A stretch of DNA of 58,713 nt from Rhodoferax sp. (GCF_023700745.1 NZ_JAMPYG010000019.1:1-58713), one strand, 5' to 3'. Shown: positions 44,259 to 55,056, numbered from the stretch's first letter. The notes: generated by a model not told the origin, from the sequence alone. Program-made: numbers and translations.

Positions 44259-45335
44259 TCAGCCGGCTTGATGCGTCTTGGCCTCGGGGCGGGCAGGCGC
44301 ATATTTGCTGACCGCCTCCCACAAGCCGTTGAGGTACACGGCACCTAAAGCGCGGTCATAGAGCCCATAGCCGGGCTTGCCGGTTTCGCCCCAGATCATG
44401 CGGCCGTGGTCGGGACGCACATAGCCTTCAAAGCCGACGTCATGGTAGGCCTTCACAATCTCGGCCATGTCCAGCGAGCCGTCGCAGGAATTGTGGGTGG
44501 ACTCGTAAAACGTGCCATCTTCTTCGACCTTGACATTGCGCAGGTGACCGAAGTGGATGCGACCCTGGCCGCCGAACTCGCGCACCAGCGACGGGATGTT
44601 GTTGCACAGGTCGGCGCCCAAAGAGCCCGAGCACAGGGTCAGGCCGTTGGCTGTCGAGTCGACTATTTTCACCAGGCGCGCCAGGTCGTCGCGGTTCTTC
44701 ACAATGCGCGGCAAGCCGAAGATGGGGCGGGGTGGGTCGTCCGGGTGCATGGCCATCTTGACGCCCGCTTCTTCGGCCACCGGAATGATGGCTTTCAAAA
44801 AGTATTCCAGGTTGGCCCACAAGTTGTCTTCGCCCACGGCTTTGTACTCGTCCAGCAGGCTCCTGAGTTCGTCGGCCTTGTAGCTGGCGTCCCAGCCGGG
44901 CAGTGCAATGCCTTTTTCAGGGTCGATCTCGGCCACTGCCTGGGCATCAAAGGCCAGCGTGAACGAGCCGTCGGGCAGCTCCTTGGCCATCTCGGTGCGG
45001 GTCCAGTCAAACACCGGCATGAAGTTGTAGCAGATCACCTTCACGCCCACGGCCGCGCAGTTGCGGATGTTTTGCTGGAAGTTGGCAATCAAGCGGTCGC
45101 GCGAGGGCTTGCCGAGCTTGATGTCCTCGTGCATGGGCACACTTTCGACCACTTCAAACTTCAGGCCGGCACCCTCGATGCGGTCGCGCAGCGCCTGCAG
45201 TTTGTCCAACGGCCAGACCTCGCCCACCGGCACGTCGTAAATGGCAGAAACAATGCCATACATGCCCGGAATCTGGCGGATGTATTCCAGTTTCACGGGG
45301 TCGGATTCGCCATACCAGCGGAAAGTCATTTTCAT
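44259..45335 (-). CDS. uxuA: Mannonate dehydratase
   Basis: 358 residues with [24 protein letters not shown] at the start (partly shown) and the metal-site segments [10 protein letters not shown] and RPDHGRMIW. UxuA dehydrates D-mannonate to KDG using Mn or Fe. It follows uxuB by 39 bases. Slightly shorter than the E. coli enzyme but typical of the wider family. Feeds KDG to KdgK. Confidence 0.95.
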   Translation of the reverse strand: MKMTFRWYGESDPVKLEYIRQIPGMYGIVSAIYDVPVGEVWPLDKLQALRDRIEGAGLKFEVVESVPMHEDIKLGKPSRDRLIANFQQNIRNCAAVGVKVICYNFMPVFDWTRTEMAKELPDGSFTLAFDAQAVAEIDPEKGIALPGWDASYKADELRSLLDEYKAVGEDNLWANLEYFLKAIIPVAEEAGVKMAMHPDDPPRPIFGLPRIVKNRDDLARLVKIVDSTANGLTLCSGSLGADLCNNIPSLVREFGGQGRIHFGHLRNVKVEEDGTFYESTHNSCDGSLDMAEIVKAYHDVGFEGYVRPDHGRMIWGETGKPGYGLYDRALGAVYLNGLWEAVSKYAPARPEAKTHQAG

Positions 45336-45374
45336 TGCGGTGAACTCCAGGGTTTCGGGTTGTGAAAAGGCCGG

Positions 45375-46838
<1,464 letters not shown>

Positions 46839-46854
46839 GCGGGGTGCTTTCGTC

Positions 46855-48276
46855 TTAATCGGTCACGCCGGGAATGGCGAAGTAGTTCTTGGCATTGCGG
46901 TAGCTGATGTCCTGCACCATGTTGCCAAAGGTGTCGAAGTCGGGCGGGATTTCGCCGTTTTCCATCCAGCCACCCACCAGCGCGCACAACACCCGGCGGA
47001 AATACTCGTGCCGCGGGAACGACAAAAAGCTGCGCGAATCGGTCAGCATGCCAACAAAGCGTGACAACAGCCCCAGGTTGCCCAGACTCACCATTTGTTG
47101 GCGCATGCCTTCAATGTGGTCGTTGAACCACCAGGCCGAACCCATCTGGATCTTGCCGGGGCTGGAGCCGTCCTGGAAACAACCCATGACCGTGCCCAAC
47201 ACTTCCAGATCGTTCGGGTTGAGCGAATACAAAATGGTTTTGGGCAGCATGTTGTCGCTTTGCAGCGCATTCATGAAGGCGGCGAGTTTGGCCGCAATCT
47301 GTTCGTCATTAACGGCGTCATAGCCGGTGTCGGGGCCAAGTTTGGCAAACATGGCCGAGTTGAGGTTGCGCACGGCGGCCAGATGAAGTTGCATGGCCCA
47401 GCCGCGCTGGGCGTTCATGCGGCCAACTGCCAGCAGCACGGCGGTCTTGTAGGCGTCGGCCTCGCCGGTGGTCAGCGCGGTGCCGGCCAGCAGCTTGGCA
47501 AAAATGGCTTCTATCGCCTGCGCGCTGACGAAGGTGGCAAACGGTGCGGTCAGGCCATGGTCAGAAGCGCGGCAACCCAAATCATGGAACACCGCGTGGC
47601 GGGCGTCGAGCGCCGTGACCAGCGCGGCGTAGGAACCGATCGACACGTTGGCGGCGGCACCCAACCGCTCGATATAGGTTTTCCAGACCGACAGGTCGTC
47701 GGTGGCCAGGGCGCGGTCAGGGCGGAAACTGGGCACCATCACGGGTTCACCCGGTTGACGCACCGCAGCGTAGGCGATATGGTGCGCCAGTGAATCCGCC
47801 GGGTCGTCGGTGGTGCCTACAGCGCGCACCTTCATGCGCATCAGTAGCGAGCGGGCACCGAACTCGGGTGTGACGATCTGGGCATTGCAGGCTTCCCAGA
47901 TGGCTGGGGCGGTTTTTTCCGACAGGGCGTCATGGATGCCGAAATAGCGCTGCAGCTCCAGATGCGTCCAGTGGTACAGCGGGTTGCCGACCAACCGCGG
48001 CACGGTTCTGGCCCAGGCCAGAAAAGTCTGGTAATCGGGTTCGTGGCCGGTGATGTCGGCCTCGGGGACGCCGTTGGAGCGCATGGCGCGCCATTTGTAG
48101 TGGTCACCGCCCAGCCAGGCATGGGCTATGTTGCTGAAGGTGGCGTTGCTGGCAATGTCGGCTGGGGGCAGATGGCAGTGGTAGTCAAGGATCGGCATCG
48201 CCGCCGCGTAGTCATGAAACAGCCGCCTGGAGCTGCTGTCAGGCAAGAGGAAATCGGCGTTCATAAAAGGCTTCAT
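46855..48276 (-). CDS. uxaC: Uronate isomerase
   Basis: 473 residues of the amidohydrolase-type uronate isomerase family: ILDYHCHLPP with the metal His pair near the N-terminus, TDDPADSL and RFVGMLTDSRSFLSFPRHEYFRRVLC (in part) near the C-terminus. UxaC interconverts glucuronate with fructuronate and galacturonate with tagaturonate. It is the first gene of the leftward run and has a KdgR-like operator about 110 bases upstream. Confidence 0.95.
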   Translation of the reverse strand: MKPFMNADFLLPDSSSRRLFHDYAAAMPILDYHCHLPPADIASNATFSNIAHAWLGGDHYKWRAMRSNGVPEADITGHEPDYQTFLAWARTVPRLVGNPLYHWTHLELQRYFGIHDALSEKTAPAIWEACNAQIVTPEFGARSLLMRMKVRAVGTTDDPADSLAHHIAYAAVRQPGEPVMVPSFRPDRALATDDLSVWKTYIERLGAAANVSIGSYAALVTALDARHAVFHDLGCRASDHGLTAPFATFVSAQAIEAIFAKLLAGTALTTGEADAYKTAVLLAVGRMNAQRGWAMQLHLAAVRNLNSAMFAKLGPDTGYDAVNDEQIAAKLAAFMNALQSDNMLPKTILYSLNPNDLEVLGTVMGCFQDGSSPGKIQMGSAWWFNDHIEGMRQQMVSLGNLGLLSRFVGMLTDSRSFLSFPRHEYFRRVLCALVGGWMENGEIPPDFDTFGNMVQDISYRNAKNYFAIPGVTD

Positions 48277-48383
48277 GGGAGTCTGCTCCGTCTCTTTTGG
48301 ATGGCTGCCACTACGATGAGCGACAGTTGGTGTGATCGATAGGTGCGGACTCTACACTAAATAAAAAAATAATTCAATAAATT

Positions 48384-48398
48384 TGAAACAATGTTTTG
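48384..48398. promoter_or_regulatory. KdgR-like operator upstream of uxaC
   Basis: TGAAACAATGTTTTG resembles the enterobacterial KdgR palindrome TGAAACATTGTTTCA; the left half-site is exact, the right differs. It lies in an A/T-rich stretch about 110 bases before uxaC. The rest of the 462-base gap holds a hairpin and a short gene remnant. Confidence 0.55.
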
Positions 48399-48530
48399 TT
48401 TATTTGTGTGCCGCATTCACAACGCAGATTAACCTATCCGCGAACCAGCTGTACCCGGTCTGATACGGCTGGCTCGCAATGCCGGCATCTGTTCATGGTC
48501 AATACCACTTGCAGATGGGTTGGCGTGTCT

Positions 48531-48561
48531 GCCCGCTGCGCGTTGTCAGCGCGCAGCGGGC
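48531..48561. terminator. Perfect 12-base stem-loop in the uxaC/lipoprotein gap
   Basis: GCCCGCTGCGCG and CGCGCAGCGGGC pair across a 7-base loop. It lies 178 bases past the lipoprotein gene in its direction of reading. No U-run; the arms share GCCCGCTGCG with the dctP-dctQ hairpin. Confidence 0.6.
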
Positions 48562-48565
48562 CGGT

Positions 48566-48652
48566 TCAGTAGCTCAGGCCGCGACCAAACTTGTAGAGCG
48601 CGCCGGAAACGGTCGAGTCGAACAAGGCAGCCACAGCTACAGGAGCCCACGA
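48566..48652 (-). pseudogene. Possible C-terminal gene remnant
   Basis: On the minus strand an open stretch after a stop at 48653-48655 reads about 28 residues and ends ALYKFGRGLSY then TGA, 3 bases before a strong hairpin. It looks like the end of a protein but has no start or beginning. I cannot name the family, and chance is a fair alternative. Confidence 0.2.
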
Positions 48653-48738
48653 TCAAGGCCATGTCGTTCGCGTTGGCCAAAAGGATTTTTCGTGCAAGCC
48701 TTCTGCCGTGCTGGAGGGCGAGCCGTTCTGTGTACCAA

Positions 48739-50418
48739 TCAGTTACACGGGGTAGTGGCCCATGAGACGGCGGGGTTGATTTCCGATGGTTGCGAAGCCA
48801 GCCGTGCGCCAAGAGTCTTCACTTTGTCGGCATCATGCTTGACTATGTAGGCTCCACTGAGCAGTGCATCTGCCGCAGCATTGAAGCGGGCCAAGTATTT
48901 GGTGCAGCTACCGTCGTAAAGCACATTGATCGTCGTATCAGGGAACCTGATCATGGAGCCCCAGTCAAGGGCAGTACCACCGGTCGCCGTCTTGCCCATG
49001 CCGAGGTACTGATAAAGCGGAACGTCGATCAGCGGAGAACGCAGCCCACCGAGCGCATTGCCAAGCTGGTCACGCAACGGATCGTACACATCATTGCCCT
49101 TGGCATCTTTCGTGATCGAGTACCACATCCAGTTGGTTTGGGCTGCAGGTGCGGGTGTCCCCTTGGCTGCCCAGGCGTGCAGGTTCTCCAATGCGCCGGT
49201 GACAAAGTCGTCGAGGTGGAGTGCCGGTTCTTCATGGCCGGTGAAATAGGCCTTTGGCGCGCGGCCCGTGCCGTCCGCTTTGGCCTTGGCTATCTCGGTA
49301 TTGATCGGAATGATTGGCGAGGTCGGGTCGGCGTGTGGGGCACCGGCTACTTCATAGAAGCGGAATTTGTCGGTCGCGCTGTTAGCGTCGGCACGGCGGG
49401 AATACGGCGGGAAGACAGGGAAACCGCCACCCCCGCCGCCGCCGGCAAAGCGACTCTCGGCTTCAGACATCAGCACAATCTGCGGGACGCTGGTAACTTG
49501 GTATAGCTTCTTTGGCACGCTGACAGACGGCACGCCGGACTCGCTTCGAAGTGGCATCGCGCCCGGACCGACCAAGTTCAGGTAGCCGTCAAACAGCGGC
49601 TTGCCATCCGGACCAGCCTTTTCCAGCCGGTCGGTGAACGCGGTGAGGTAGGTGTTCATGTAAAAACCGGACTGAGATTGTCCGCCCAAATAGACAAACT
49701 GCGGCTTGAGGCTGCCAAGGATGCCACCGGTTCCTGGCTTACGAAGCTGAGTGCCAAGCTGACTCAGCATGTCCCAGAACAGGCCGTCTTCATTCTTGCC
49801 GTCAACCTGCCAATTGATATCGGCATAGCGTGTCGGGTCGAATTTCTTCAGCGCATCGGCAGTCAAGCTCTTCGACGTGATGCCAACATAAGCGTCACCG
49901 GACAACATCATATGGTTCCAACTGCGGCGCCAGGTGTCTTCGAGGTCCACACCACTCGAGGCGTTCAAGATGTCGATGAAAACGCGACCGGAAAACTTGG
50001 CCGGATCGGATGGATAACGCACCAGCAATCGGGTGGCATAGGAATGGCCTGAAGAGCTCACCACTGCGCGCTCGTCGGCGCCGAGATCATAGACGTTGGC
50101 TTTGCCAGATTGGAAGAATTCCTTTTCTGTGTAGCCGTAGTCCTTCTTGATATCAATTGGCTTGGATCCAGTTTGGTCATAATCTACACCAACCGAGCAA
50201 AGCATGGTGCTGAACGGATGGCTCGTTGTCGGACAGGCTGCCGGCTCGGGGTAGACAAAGGCAACTTCTCTCACGGAAGGCAGGGCTTGGATCGCGCTCA
50301 GAACCTGGTCCGCAACCGCTGGTTCAGTGCCGTCGCCGCCACCGCAAGCGCCAAGTATCAAGGTCGCGCCTACCGCAATGGCCACGGCAGTTTTTCTGGT
50401 TTTCAGCATCGGATGCAT
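48739..50418 (-). CDS. Lipoprotein alpha/beta hydrolase (Abhydrolase_10-like domain)
   Basis: 559 residues from the ATG at 50418, preceded by GGAG at seven bases; an extension from 50547 is unlikely. A lipoprotein signal peptide ends in the lipobox LGAC. The body has a serine-hydrolase elbow, GQSQSG, and resembles the large uncharacterised alpha/beta hydrolase domain proteins of proteobacteria; a late VDYDQ and HADPTSP could provide acid and His. It would act in the periplasm or at the outer membrane. Its place beside the uronate operons suggests an esterase on uronate-containing polymers or esters; this is inference. A Gly8 run (SRFAGGGGGGGF) in the middle is unusual. Confidence 0.75.
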   Translation of the reverse strand: MHPMLKTRKTAVAIAVGATLILGACGGGDGTEPAVADQVLSAIQALPSVREVAFVYPEPAACPTTSHPFSTMLCSVGVDYDQTGSKPIDIKKDYGYTEKEFFQSGKANVYDLGADERAVVSSSGHSYATRLLVRYPSDPAKFSGRVFIDILNASSGVDLEDTWRRSWNHMMLSGDAYVGITSKSLTADALKKFDPTRYADINWQVDGKNEDGLFWDMLSQLGTQLRKPGTGGILGSLKPQFVYLGGQSQSGFYMNTYLTAFTDRLEKAGPDGKPLFDGYLNLVGPGAMPLRSESGVPSVSVPKKLYQVTSVPQIVLMSEAESRFAGGGGGGGFPVFPPYSRRADANSATDKFRFYEVAGAPHADPTSPIIPINTEIAKAKADGTGRAPKAYFTGHEEPALHLDDFVTGALENLHAWAAKGTPAPAAQTNWMWYSITKDAKGNDVYDPLRDQLGNALGGLRSPLIDVPLYQYLGMGKTATGGTALDWGSMIRFPDTTINVLYDGSCTKYLARFNAAADALLSGAYIVKHDADKVKTLGARLASQPSEINPAVSWATTPCN

Positions 50419-50450
50419 TTTTCGTCTCCAAATTTTGTAATAGATTGGAC

Positions 50451-50493
50451 GTCCTGCGCACCGGGTTGGCTTGTGCCAACTGGTTCGCAGGAC
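50451..50493. promoter_or_regulatory. Structured 5' leader hairpin before the lipoprotein gene
   Basis: Outer arms GTCCTGCG / CGCAGGAC enclose an inner GTTGGC / GCCAAC hairpin with loop TTGT. It lies 33 bases before the lipoprotein start and 106 bases beyond the lysR stop, so it may be a leader structure or a lysR transcript end. On the + strand it is followed by GGGTTTTT. Confidence 0.55.
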
Positions 50494-50598
50494 GGGTTTT
50501 TGACAAGTGGGAAGAGGCCCAACCGTTGATGTCAGGCTGGTTTTCACCGCGATGTCGAAAAAATTCTAGGCGGCGGTGTTTGCTGCAGTCCAATGTTG

Positions 50599-51510
50599 TT
50601 AGGGCATGTTTAGATACTCTAAAAGTATCGGATGCTGACGCTTGAAGTCATGAATGCAATTGAGCAAGGCCACGAGCAGCGGCGATTTTTCGTCCTTGCG
50701 GTAGACGCAATGCAGGTCAACGGTGGAGGCGATGTCAGGCGCTAGGGGTCGAAACACTACGTCGGGCAAATTCAGGTTAAGGACCGACTCTGGCACCAGC
50801 GCACTGCCAAACCCCCCGGACACCATGACCACGGCCGAGATCATGTCGGCCGCCTTGTGAACGATCAAAGGACTGAAATTTTGCAAGCGAAATAACTCCT
50901 GGTTGGCGAATAAGACACTCTGGTCTTGCTCGCCGATGAGTGGTTCGACCTTCAGGTCGGCCAAAGTGATGCTGGACTTTTGTGCCAGCGGATTACGCTG
51001 ATTCAATGCAATCCATAACGACTCCTGGCTGATTAGCTCCGACTGCAGTTCTGGCACCGGACGGAAGTAACGGTCAAACGCAATCATGATCCGCCCTTGC
51101 TGCAAGGCTTCGAGCTGACGGTCTTTGGCCGCGTTATGCAGTACCACCTTGACATGCGGGCAGGCTTGAGAAAATGAACTCAGGATACGGGGGATGATGT
51201 CGAGCATGGCCGAGCCAAAAATGCCGATGTCGATTCGCCCTTCCTTGCCAGCTGCCACGCGCCTGATCTGCTCGGTCGCCAGTTCAACGTGGGCGGTGAT
51301 GTTTTTAGCGTGCACCAGCAGTGCGGTACCGGCCTGGGTGAGTTCCACCCCCGAGCTGGTGCGTCTGAACAACTGCACGCCCAGCTCATCTTCGAGTGAC
51401 TGGATGTGCCGGGTCAAGGGTGGCTGCGTGATGTGAAGGCGCTCTGCCGCCCGGCCGATATTGCGCTCTTCTGCGGTCACGATAAAAAACTTGAGTCGAC
51501 GGATATCCAC
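50599..51510 (-). CDS. LysR-family transcriptional regulator
   Basis: 303 residues from a GTG at 51510 (AGAGG six bases upstream), giving the standard start VDIRRLKFFIVTAEERNIGRAAERL, a winged HTH with ITQPPLTRHIQSLEDELG, and the periplasmic-binding-like effector domain. A longer reading from 51621 adds an unlikely hydrophobic tail. It diverges from uxaA, the classic LysR layout, and likely controls the dehydratase and kinase genes in response to a sugar-acid effector. The 203-base divergent gap also has a KdgR-like palindrome. Confidence 0.88.
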   Translation of the reverse strand: MDIRRLKFFIVTAEERNIGRAAERLHITQPPLTRHIQSLEDELGVQLFRRTSSGVELTQAGTALLVHAKNITAHVELATEQIRRVAAGKEGRIDIGIFGSAMLDIIPRILSSFSQACPHVKVVLHNAAKDRQLEALQQGRIMIAFDRYFRPVPELQSELISQESLWIALNQRNPLAQKSSITLADLKVEPLIGEQDQSVLFANQELFRLQNFSPLIVHKAADMISAVVMVSGGFGSALVPESVLNLNLPDVVFRPLAPDIASTVDLHCVYRKDEKSPLLVALLNCIHDFKRQHPILLEYLNMP

Positions 51511-51605
51511 GCTGAACCTCTGTTTGAAATAATTTTTCAGTACCGACCTGGCAAACAACATGGGCTGGGCCGAAGTTGCCAGAATAACGGCTAGGTTGAT
51601 AAAAA

Positions 51606-51620
51606 TGAAAATAGGTTTCA
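51606..51620. promoter_or_regulatory. KdgR-like operator upstream of uxaA
   Basis: TGAAAATAGGTTTCA has the perfect TGAAA-N5-TTTCA symmetry of KdgR sites, centred about 100 bases before the uxaA start, in the divergent lysR/uxaA gap. With the site at 48384 it would place both transcripts under KdgR. Confidence 0.55.
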
Positions 51621-51713
51621 AAAAATATTAAATGCCGTTTGCTTTTGTCGTATATTCGCTCAATTTGCTGCTGACCTGCTGGGGTTTGTGCCCAGCGCTT
51701 TGAGGAAAATGAC

Positions 51714-53228
51714 ATGGCCCAATCACCTTTCATCCGTTTACACGCCAACGACGACGTGCTGATCACCACCCGGCAATTGTTGCCTGGCACCACGCTTGGC
51801 GCTGACAACCCGGTGGTGGCTGACATGGTGCCACCGGGCCATAAACTGGCAGTGCACCAGATCAAGTCGGGTGCCGCCGTGCGTCGCTACAACCAGATCA
51901 TCGGTTTCGCCACCACCGATATCAGCGCAGGCCAACACGTCCATTCGCACAACCTGGGCATGGGTGAGTTCGAGCGCGACTACGGCATTGGCCACGGCGT
52001 GCATGATCTGCCCAAGGTGGCGCATCCGGCCACCTTCATGGGCTACAAACGTCCGAACGGCAAGGTGGGCACGCGCAATTACATTGCGGTGATGGCCTCG
52101 GTGAATTGTTCGGCCACCGTGGTGCGCGCCATTGCCAGGCATTTCGACCCGGAGCGTCTGGCGGCCTTTCCCAATATCGACGGCGTCATTGCGCTGCCAC
52201 ACCCGCTGGGTTGCGGCATGGGCGTGGTCAGTGAAGGCATGGACATTTTGCGCCGCACCCTGGTGGGCTACGCCCGGCACCCCAACTTCGCCGGCGTGCT
52301 GTTTGTCGGTCTGGGCTGCGAGCAAAACCAGATTGCGCCGTTGATCGCGCAAGTCGGTGCCCACGAGCCTGGCATGTTGCAACAGGTGGTGATGCAGGCC
52401 GAAGGCGGGACCGCCGCGGCGATCAAGAAAGGCATCGCCTTGGTCACGGCCATGCTGGAGCGTGCCAACGCCTGCCAGCGCGAGCCAGCCCCGATCAGCC
52501 AGTTGATTGTGGGCATGAACTGCGGTGGCTCCGACGGTTATTCCGGCATCACTGCCAACCCGGCACTGGGTGGCGCGTCCGACATGCTGGTGGCGCAGGG
52601 GGGCACCACCATCCTTTCGGAAACCCCGGAAATTTACGGTGCCGAACATCTGCTGACACGCCGTGCCGCCAGCGCGGAGATTGCGCACAAGCTGATTGGG
52701 CGTATCGCATGGTGGAAGGACTACACCACGCGCAACGGTAATCAGATGGACAACAACCCCTCGGTAGGCAACAAGGCGGGTGGATTGACCACCATCCTGG
52801 AGAAATCCCTGGGCGCCGTGGCCAAAAGCGGAACCAGCACCCTGAATGGTGTTTATCTGTACGCTGAACCAGTGCAGGCCAAAGGCTTTGTCTATATGGA
52901 CACACCGGGCTACGACCCGGTGTCAGCCACAGGCCAGGCGGCGGGCGGGGCCCAGATCATCTGTTTCACCACGGGACGTGGCTCGGCGTTTGGCTGCGCC
53001 GGGGTGCCCACCATCAAACTGGCCACCAACAACGCCTTGTTTGAACGCATGCGTGACGACATGGACGTGAACTGCGGCGACTTGCTGACCGGCACGGCCA
53101 TGCCGGAGATCAGCCAGCGCATTTTTGACGCGATCATCCGCCACGCCTCTGGCGAGAAGGTGCGCAGCGAGGTGCTGGGCTATGGCAATGACGAGTTCCT
53201 GCCTTGGCAAGTGGGTGCGGTGATGTGA
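51714..53228 (+). CDS. UxaA-family dehydratase (altronate or galactarate)
   Basis: 504 residues: an N-terminal SAF domain (HANDDVLITTRQLLPGTTL) fused to a UxaA/GarD dehydratase domain with GTRNYIAVMASVNCS, LPHPLGCGM, GLGCEQNQ, and NCGGSDGYSGITANPALGG; conserved Cys residues suggest an iron centre. GAGGAAA precedes the start. In the uronate setting altronate dehydration to KDG (galacturonate branch) is a natural guess, but the following glycerate kinase fits galactarate dehydration, which leads to glycerate. uxaB, garL and garR are absent from the window, so I leave the substrate open. Confidence 0.83.
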   Translation: MAQSPFIRLHANDDVLITTRQLLPGTTLGADNPVVADMVPPGHKLAVHQIKSGAAVRRYNQIIGFATTDISAGQHVHSHNLGMGEFERDYGIGHGVHDLPKVAHPATFMGYKRPNGKVGTRNYIAVMASVNCSATVVRAIARHFDPERLAAFPNIDGVIALPHPLGCGMGVVSEGMDILRRTLVGYARHPNFAGVLFVGLGCEQNQIAPLIAQVGAHEPGMLQQVVMQAEGGTAAAIKKGIALVTAMLERANACQREPAPISQLIVGMNCGGSDGYSGITANPALGGASDMLVAQGGTTILSETPEIYGAEHLLTRRAASAEIAHKLIGRIAWWKDYTTRNGNQMDNNPSVGNKAGGLTTILEKSLGAVAKSGTSTLNGVYLYAEPVQAKGFVYMDTPGYDPVSATGQAAGGAQIICFTTGRGSAFGCAGVPTIKLATNNALFERMRDDMDVNCGDLLTGTAMPEISQRIFDAIIRHASGEKVRSEVLGYGNDEFLPWQVGAVM

Positions 53229-53231
53229 GCG

Positions 53232-53248
53232 GTGCCGCTTTGCGGCAC
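53232..53248. other. Stem-loop between uxaA and the glycerate kinase gene
   Basis: GTGCCGC / GCGGCAC, a perfect 7-base stem with loop TTT, starts three bases after the uxaA stop. No U-run follows, so partial attenuation or mRNA protection is more likely than full termination. Confidence 0.45.
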
Positions 53249-53347
53249 GATCGTGGATTGCTTCACGTCGTTCGCGACAACGGAAACCTGTCGCCATGTC
53301 AGGCCGTTCCAAGCACAATCCGGTTTTCCGTTTTTTGAGAGTCGTCC

Positions 53348-54637
53348 ATGACCGATCCCAACGCCAAGCTGCCTGAGCCCCGCGCCCTGCTGCGCCGCCT
53401 GTTCGATGCGGCCGTGGCGGCCGCCCAGCCTGCGCTGTGCCTGCCGCCGCATCTGCCGCCTCCCCCGAAAGGGCGCACCATCGTGATTGGCGCCGGCAAA
53501 GCCTCAGCCGCCATGGCGCTGGCACTTGAGGCCCATTGGCCAGGGCCGCTGGAAGGCCTGGTGGTCACGCGCTACGGATACCAGCAGCCCTGCAAGCGCA
53601 TCGAAATCGTGCAGGCGTCGCACCCGGTGCCCGATGCCGCCGGCCTGGCCGCTTCAAAACGGATTGCCGCTTTGGTGACCGGCCTGACGGCCGACGACTT
53701 GGTGATTGCGCTAATATCCGGCGGCGGCTCGTCCTTGCTGGTGGCACCAGGCGAGGGCCTGACGCTGGCTGACAAGCAGGCGGTGAACAGCGCACTGCTG
53801 GCCAGTGGTGCCACCATTTCCGAGATGAACTGCGTGCGCCGCCACCTGTCTAGCCTCAAGGGCGGTCGCCTGGGCGCCCTCTGCCACCCGGCGCAGTTGC
53901 TCACGCTGCTGATTTCCGACGTGCCGGGCGATGCACCGATGGACATCGCCTCGGGTCCCACCGTGACGGATTCGACCAGCTGCGCCGAGGCGCTGGAGAT
54001 CATTGCGCGTTACCGTATTGAGGTCCCGGCACCGGTGCGTGCGCTGCTGGAAAGCGGCCGTGGCGAAACCGTCAAGCCCGGTGACGCGCGTCTGCAAAAC
54101 AGCGCGGTGCGCATGATCACGGCACCGCAAATCGCGCTGCAGGCCGCCGCCGGGGTGGCCCGCGCGGCAGGCGTCACCCCCTACATCTTGGGCGACGGCC
54201 TGGAGGGCGAGGCGCGCGACGTGGCCAAGGTGCTGGCCGGCATCACACGCCAGGTGGCGCAGCACGGCCAGCCGTTCCAGCGGCCCTGTGTGTTGCTCAG
54301 CGGCGGCGAGACCACGGTCACGATTCGTGACCCGCAAGGCACCGGCCGGGGTGGCCGCAATGTGGAGTTCCTGCTGGCTTTGGCGGTGGCGCTGGGCGAC
54401 CTGGCAGGCGTGCACGCGCTGGCGGGTGACACCGACGGTGTGGACGGCATCGAGGAAATTGCCGGCGCCCTGCTCACCCCGGACACCATCGCCCGGGCCT
54501 GGGCGCAAGACATGAATCCGCGCACTTATCTGAACAACAACGACGCCCACAGCTTCTTTCAAAAGCTGGGCGATTCGGTGCTGACCGGCCCGACGTTGAC
54601 CAATGTGAATGACTTCCGGGCGATTATGATCACCTGA
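53348..54637 (+). CDS. Glycerate 2-kinase (MOFRL family; formerly hydroxypyruvate reductase TtuD)
   Basis: 429 residues. The MOFRL/glycerate kinase hallmarks are VIGAGKASAAMA, LISGGGSSLLVAPGEGL, SDVPGD and the C-terminal LSGGETTVTIRDPQGTGRGGRN. It phosphorylates D-glycerate to 2-phosphoglycerate with ATP. It lies 119 bases after uxaA on the same strand. Glycerate arises from galactarate or glucarate through tartronate semialdehyde, which hints at sugar-diacid use in this group. The stop overlaps the next gene's start (TGATG). Confidence 0.9.
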   Translation: MTDPNAKLPEPRALLRRLFDAAVAAAQPALCLPPHLPPPPKGRTIVIGAGKASAAMALALEAHWPGPLEGLVVTRYGYQQPCKRIEIVQASHPVPDAAGLAASKRIAALVTGLTADDLVIALISGGGSSLLVAPGEGLTLADKQAVNSALLASGATISEMNCVRRHLSSLKGGRLGALCHPAQLLTLLISDVPGDAPMDIASGPTVTDSTSCAEALEIIARYRIEVPAPVRALLESGRGETVKPGDARLQNSAVRMITAPQIALQAAAGVARAAGVTPYILGDGLEGEARDVAKVLAGITRQVAQHGQPFQRPCVLLSGGETTVTIRDPQGTGRGGRNVEFLLALAVALGDLAGVHALAGDTDGVDGIEEIAGALLTPDTIARAWAQDMNPRTYLNNNDAHSFFQKLGDSVLTGPTLTNVNDFRAIMIT

Positions 54638-55029
54638 TGAAATTTATCATCAGAAGCTTTTTCAGAACCCTGCGCATCGTGCTCGGTCCCTTCATGCAGC
54701 TGTGGGAGTTTGTGACCCGGCCCAAGGGTCTGGTGCGCGCGCCCGAGCTGCAGCAGGCCGTCAACCAGCAGTGCCAGGGCCTGGTGTTGTACCAGTTCAC
54801 CACCTGTCCGTTTTGCATCAGGGTACGTCAGGAAACGCGGCGTCTGTCCCTGCCCATCGAGCGCCGCGATGCGCAACACCATTTGCAAAACCGGGACGAG
54901 CTGTTTCAGGGCGCCGGCACCGTCAAGGTGCCCTGCCTCAGGATCACCGACGCCAGTGGTCAAAGCCAGTGGCTGTTCGAGTCCGGCGCCATCATCAGCT
55001 ACCTGCAGGGGCGGTTTGCCACGGCTTGA
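54637..55029 (+). CDS. Membrane-anchored glutaredoxin-like protein
   Basis: 130 residues: an amphipathic or weakly hydrophobic N-terminal segment (FIIRSFFRTLRIVLGPFMQLWEF), then a glutaredoxin domain with the active site CPFC in QFTTCPFCIRV and a cis-Pro region KVPCLRI. It is coupled to the glycerate kinase gene by TGATG. The redox substrate is unknown. It converges with the penicillin-binding protein gene 27 bases on. Whether the N-terminus truly spans the membrane cannot be settled from sequence. Confidence 0.85.
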   Translation: MKFIIRSFFRTLRIVLGPFMQLWEFVTRPKGLVRAPELQQAVNQQCQGLVLYQFTTCPFCIRVRQETRRLSLPIERRDAQHHLQNRDELFQGAGTVKVPCLRITDASGQSQWLFESGAIISYLQGRFATA

Positions 55030-55056
55030 ACCAAAAGCGCAGCCGCGGTTGCGGCT

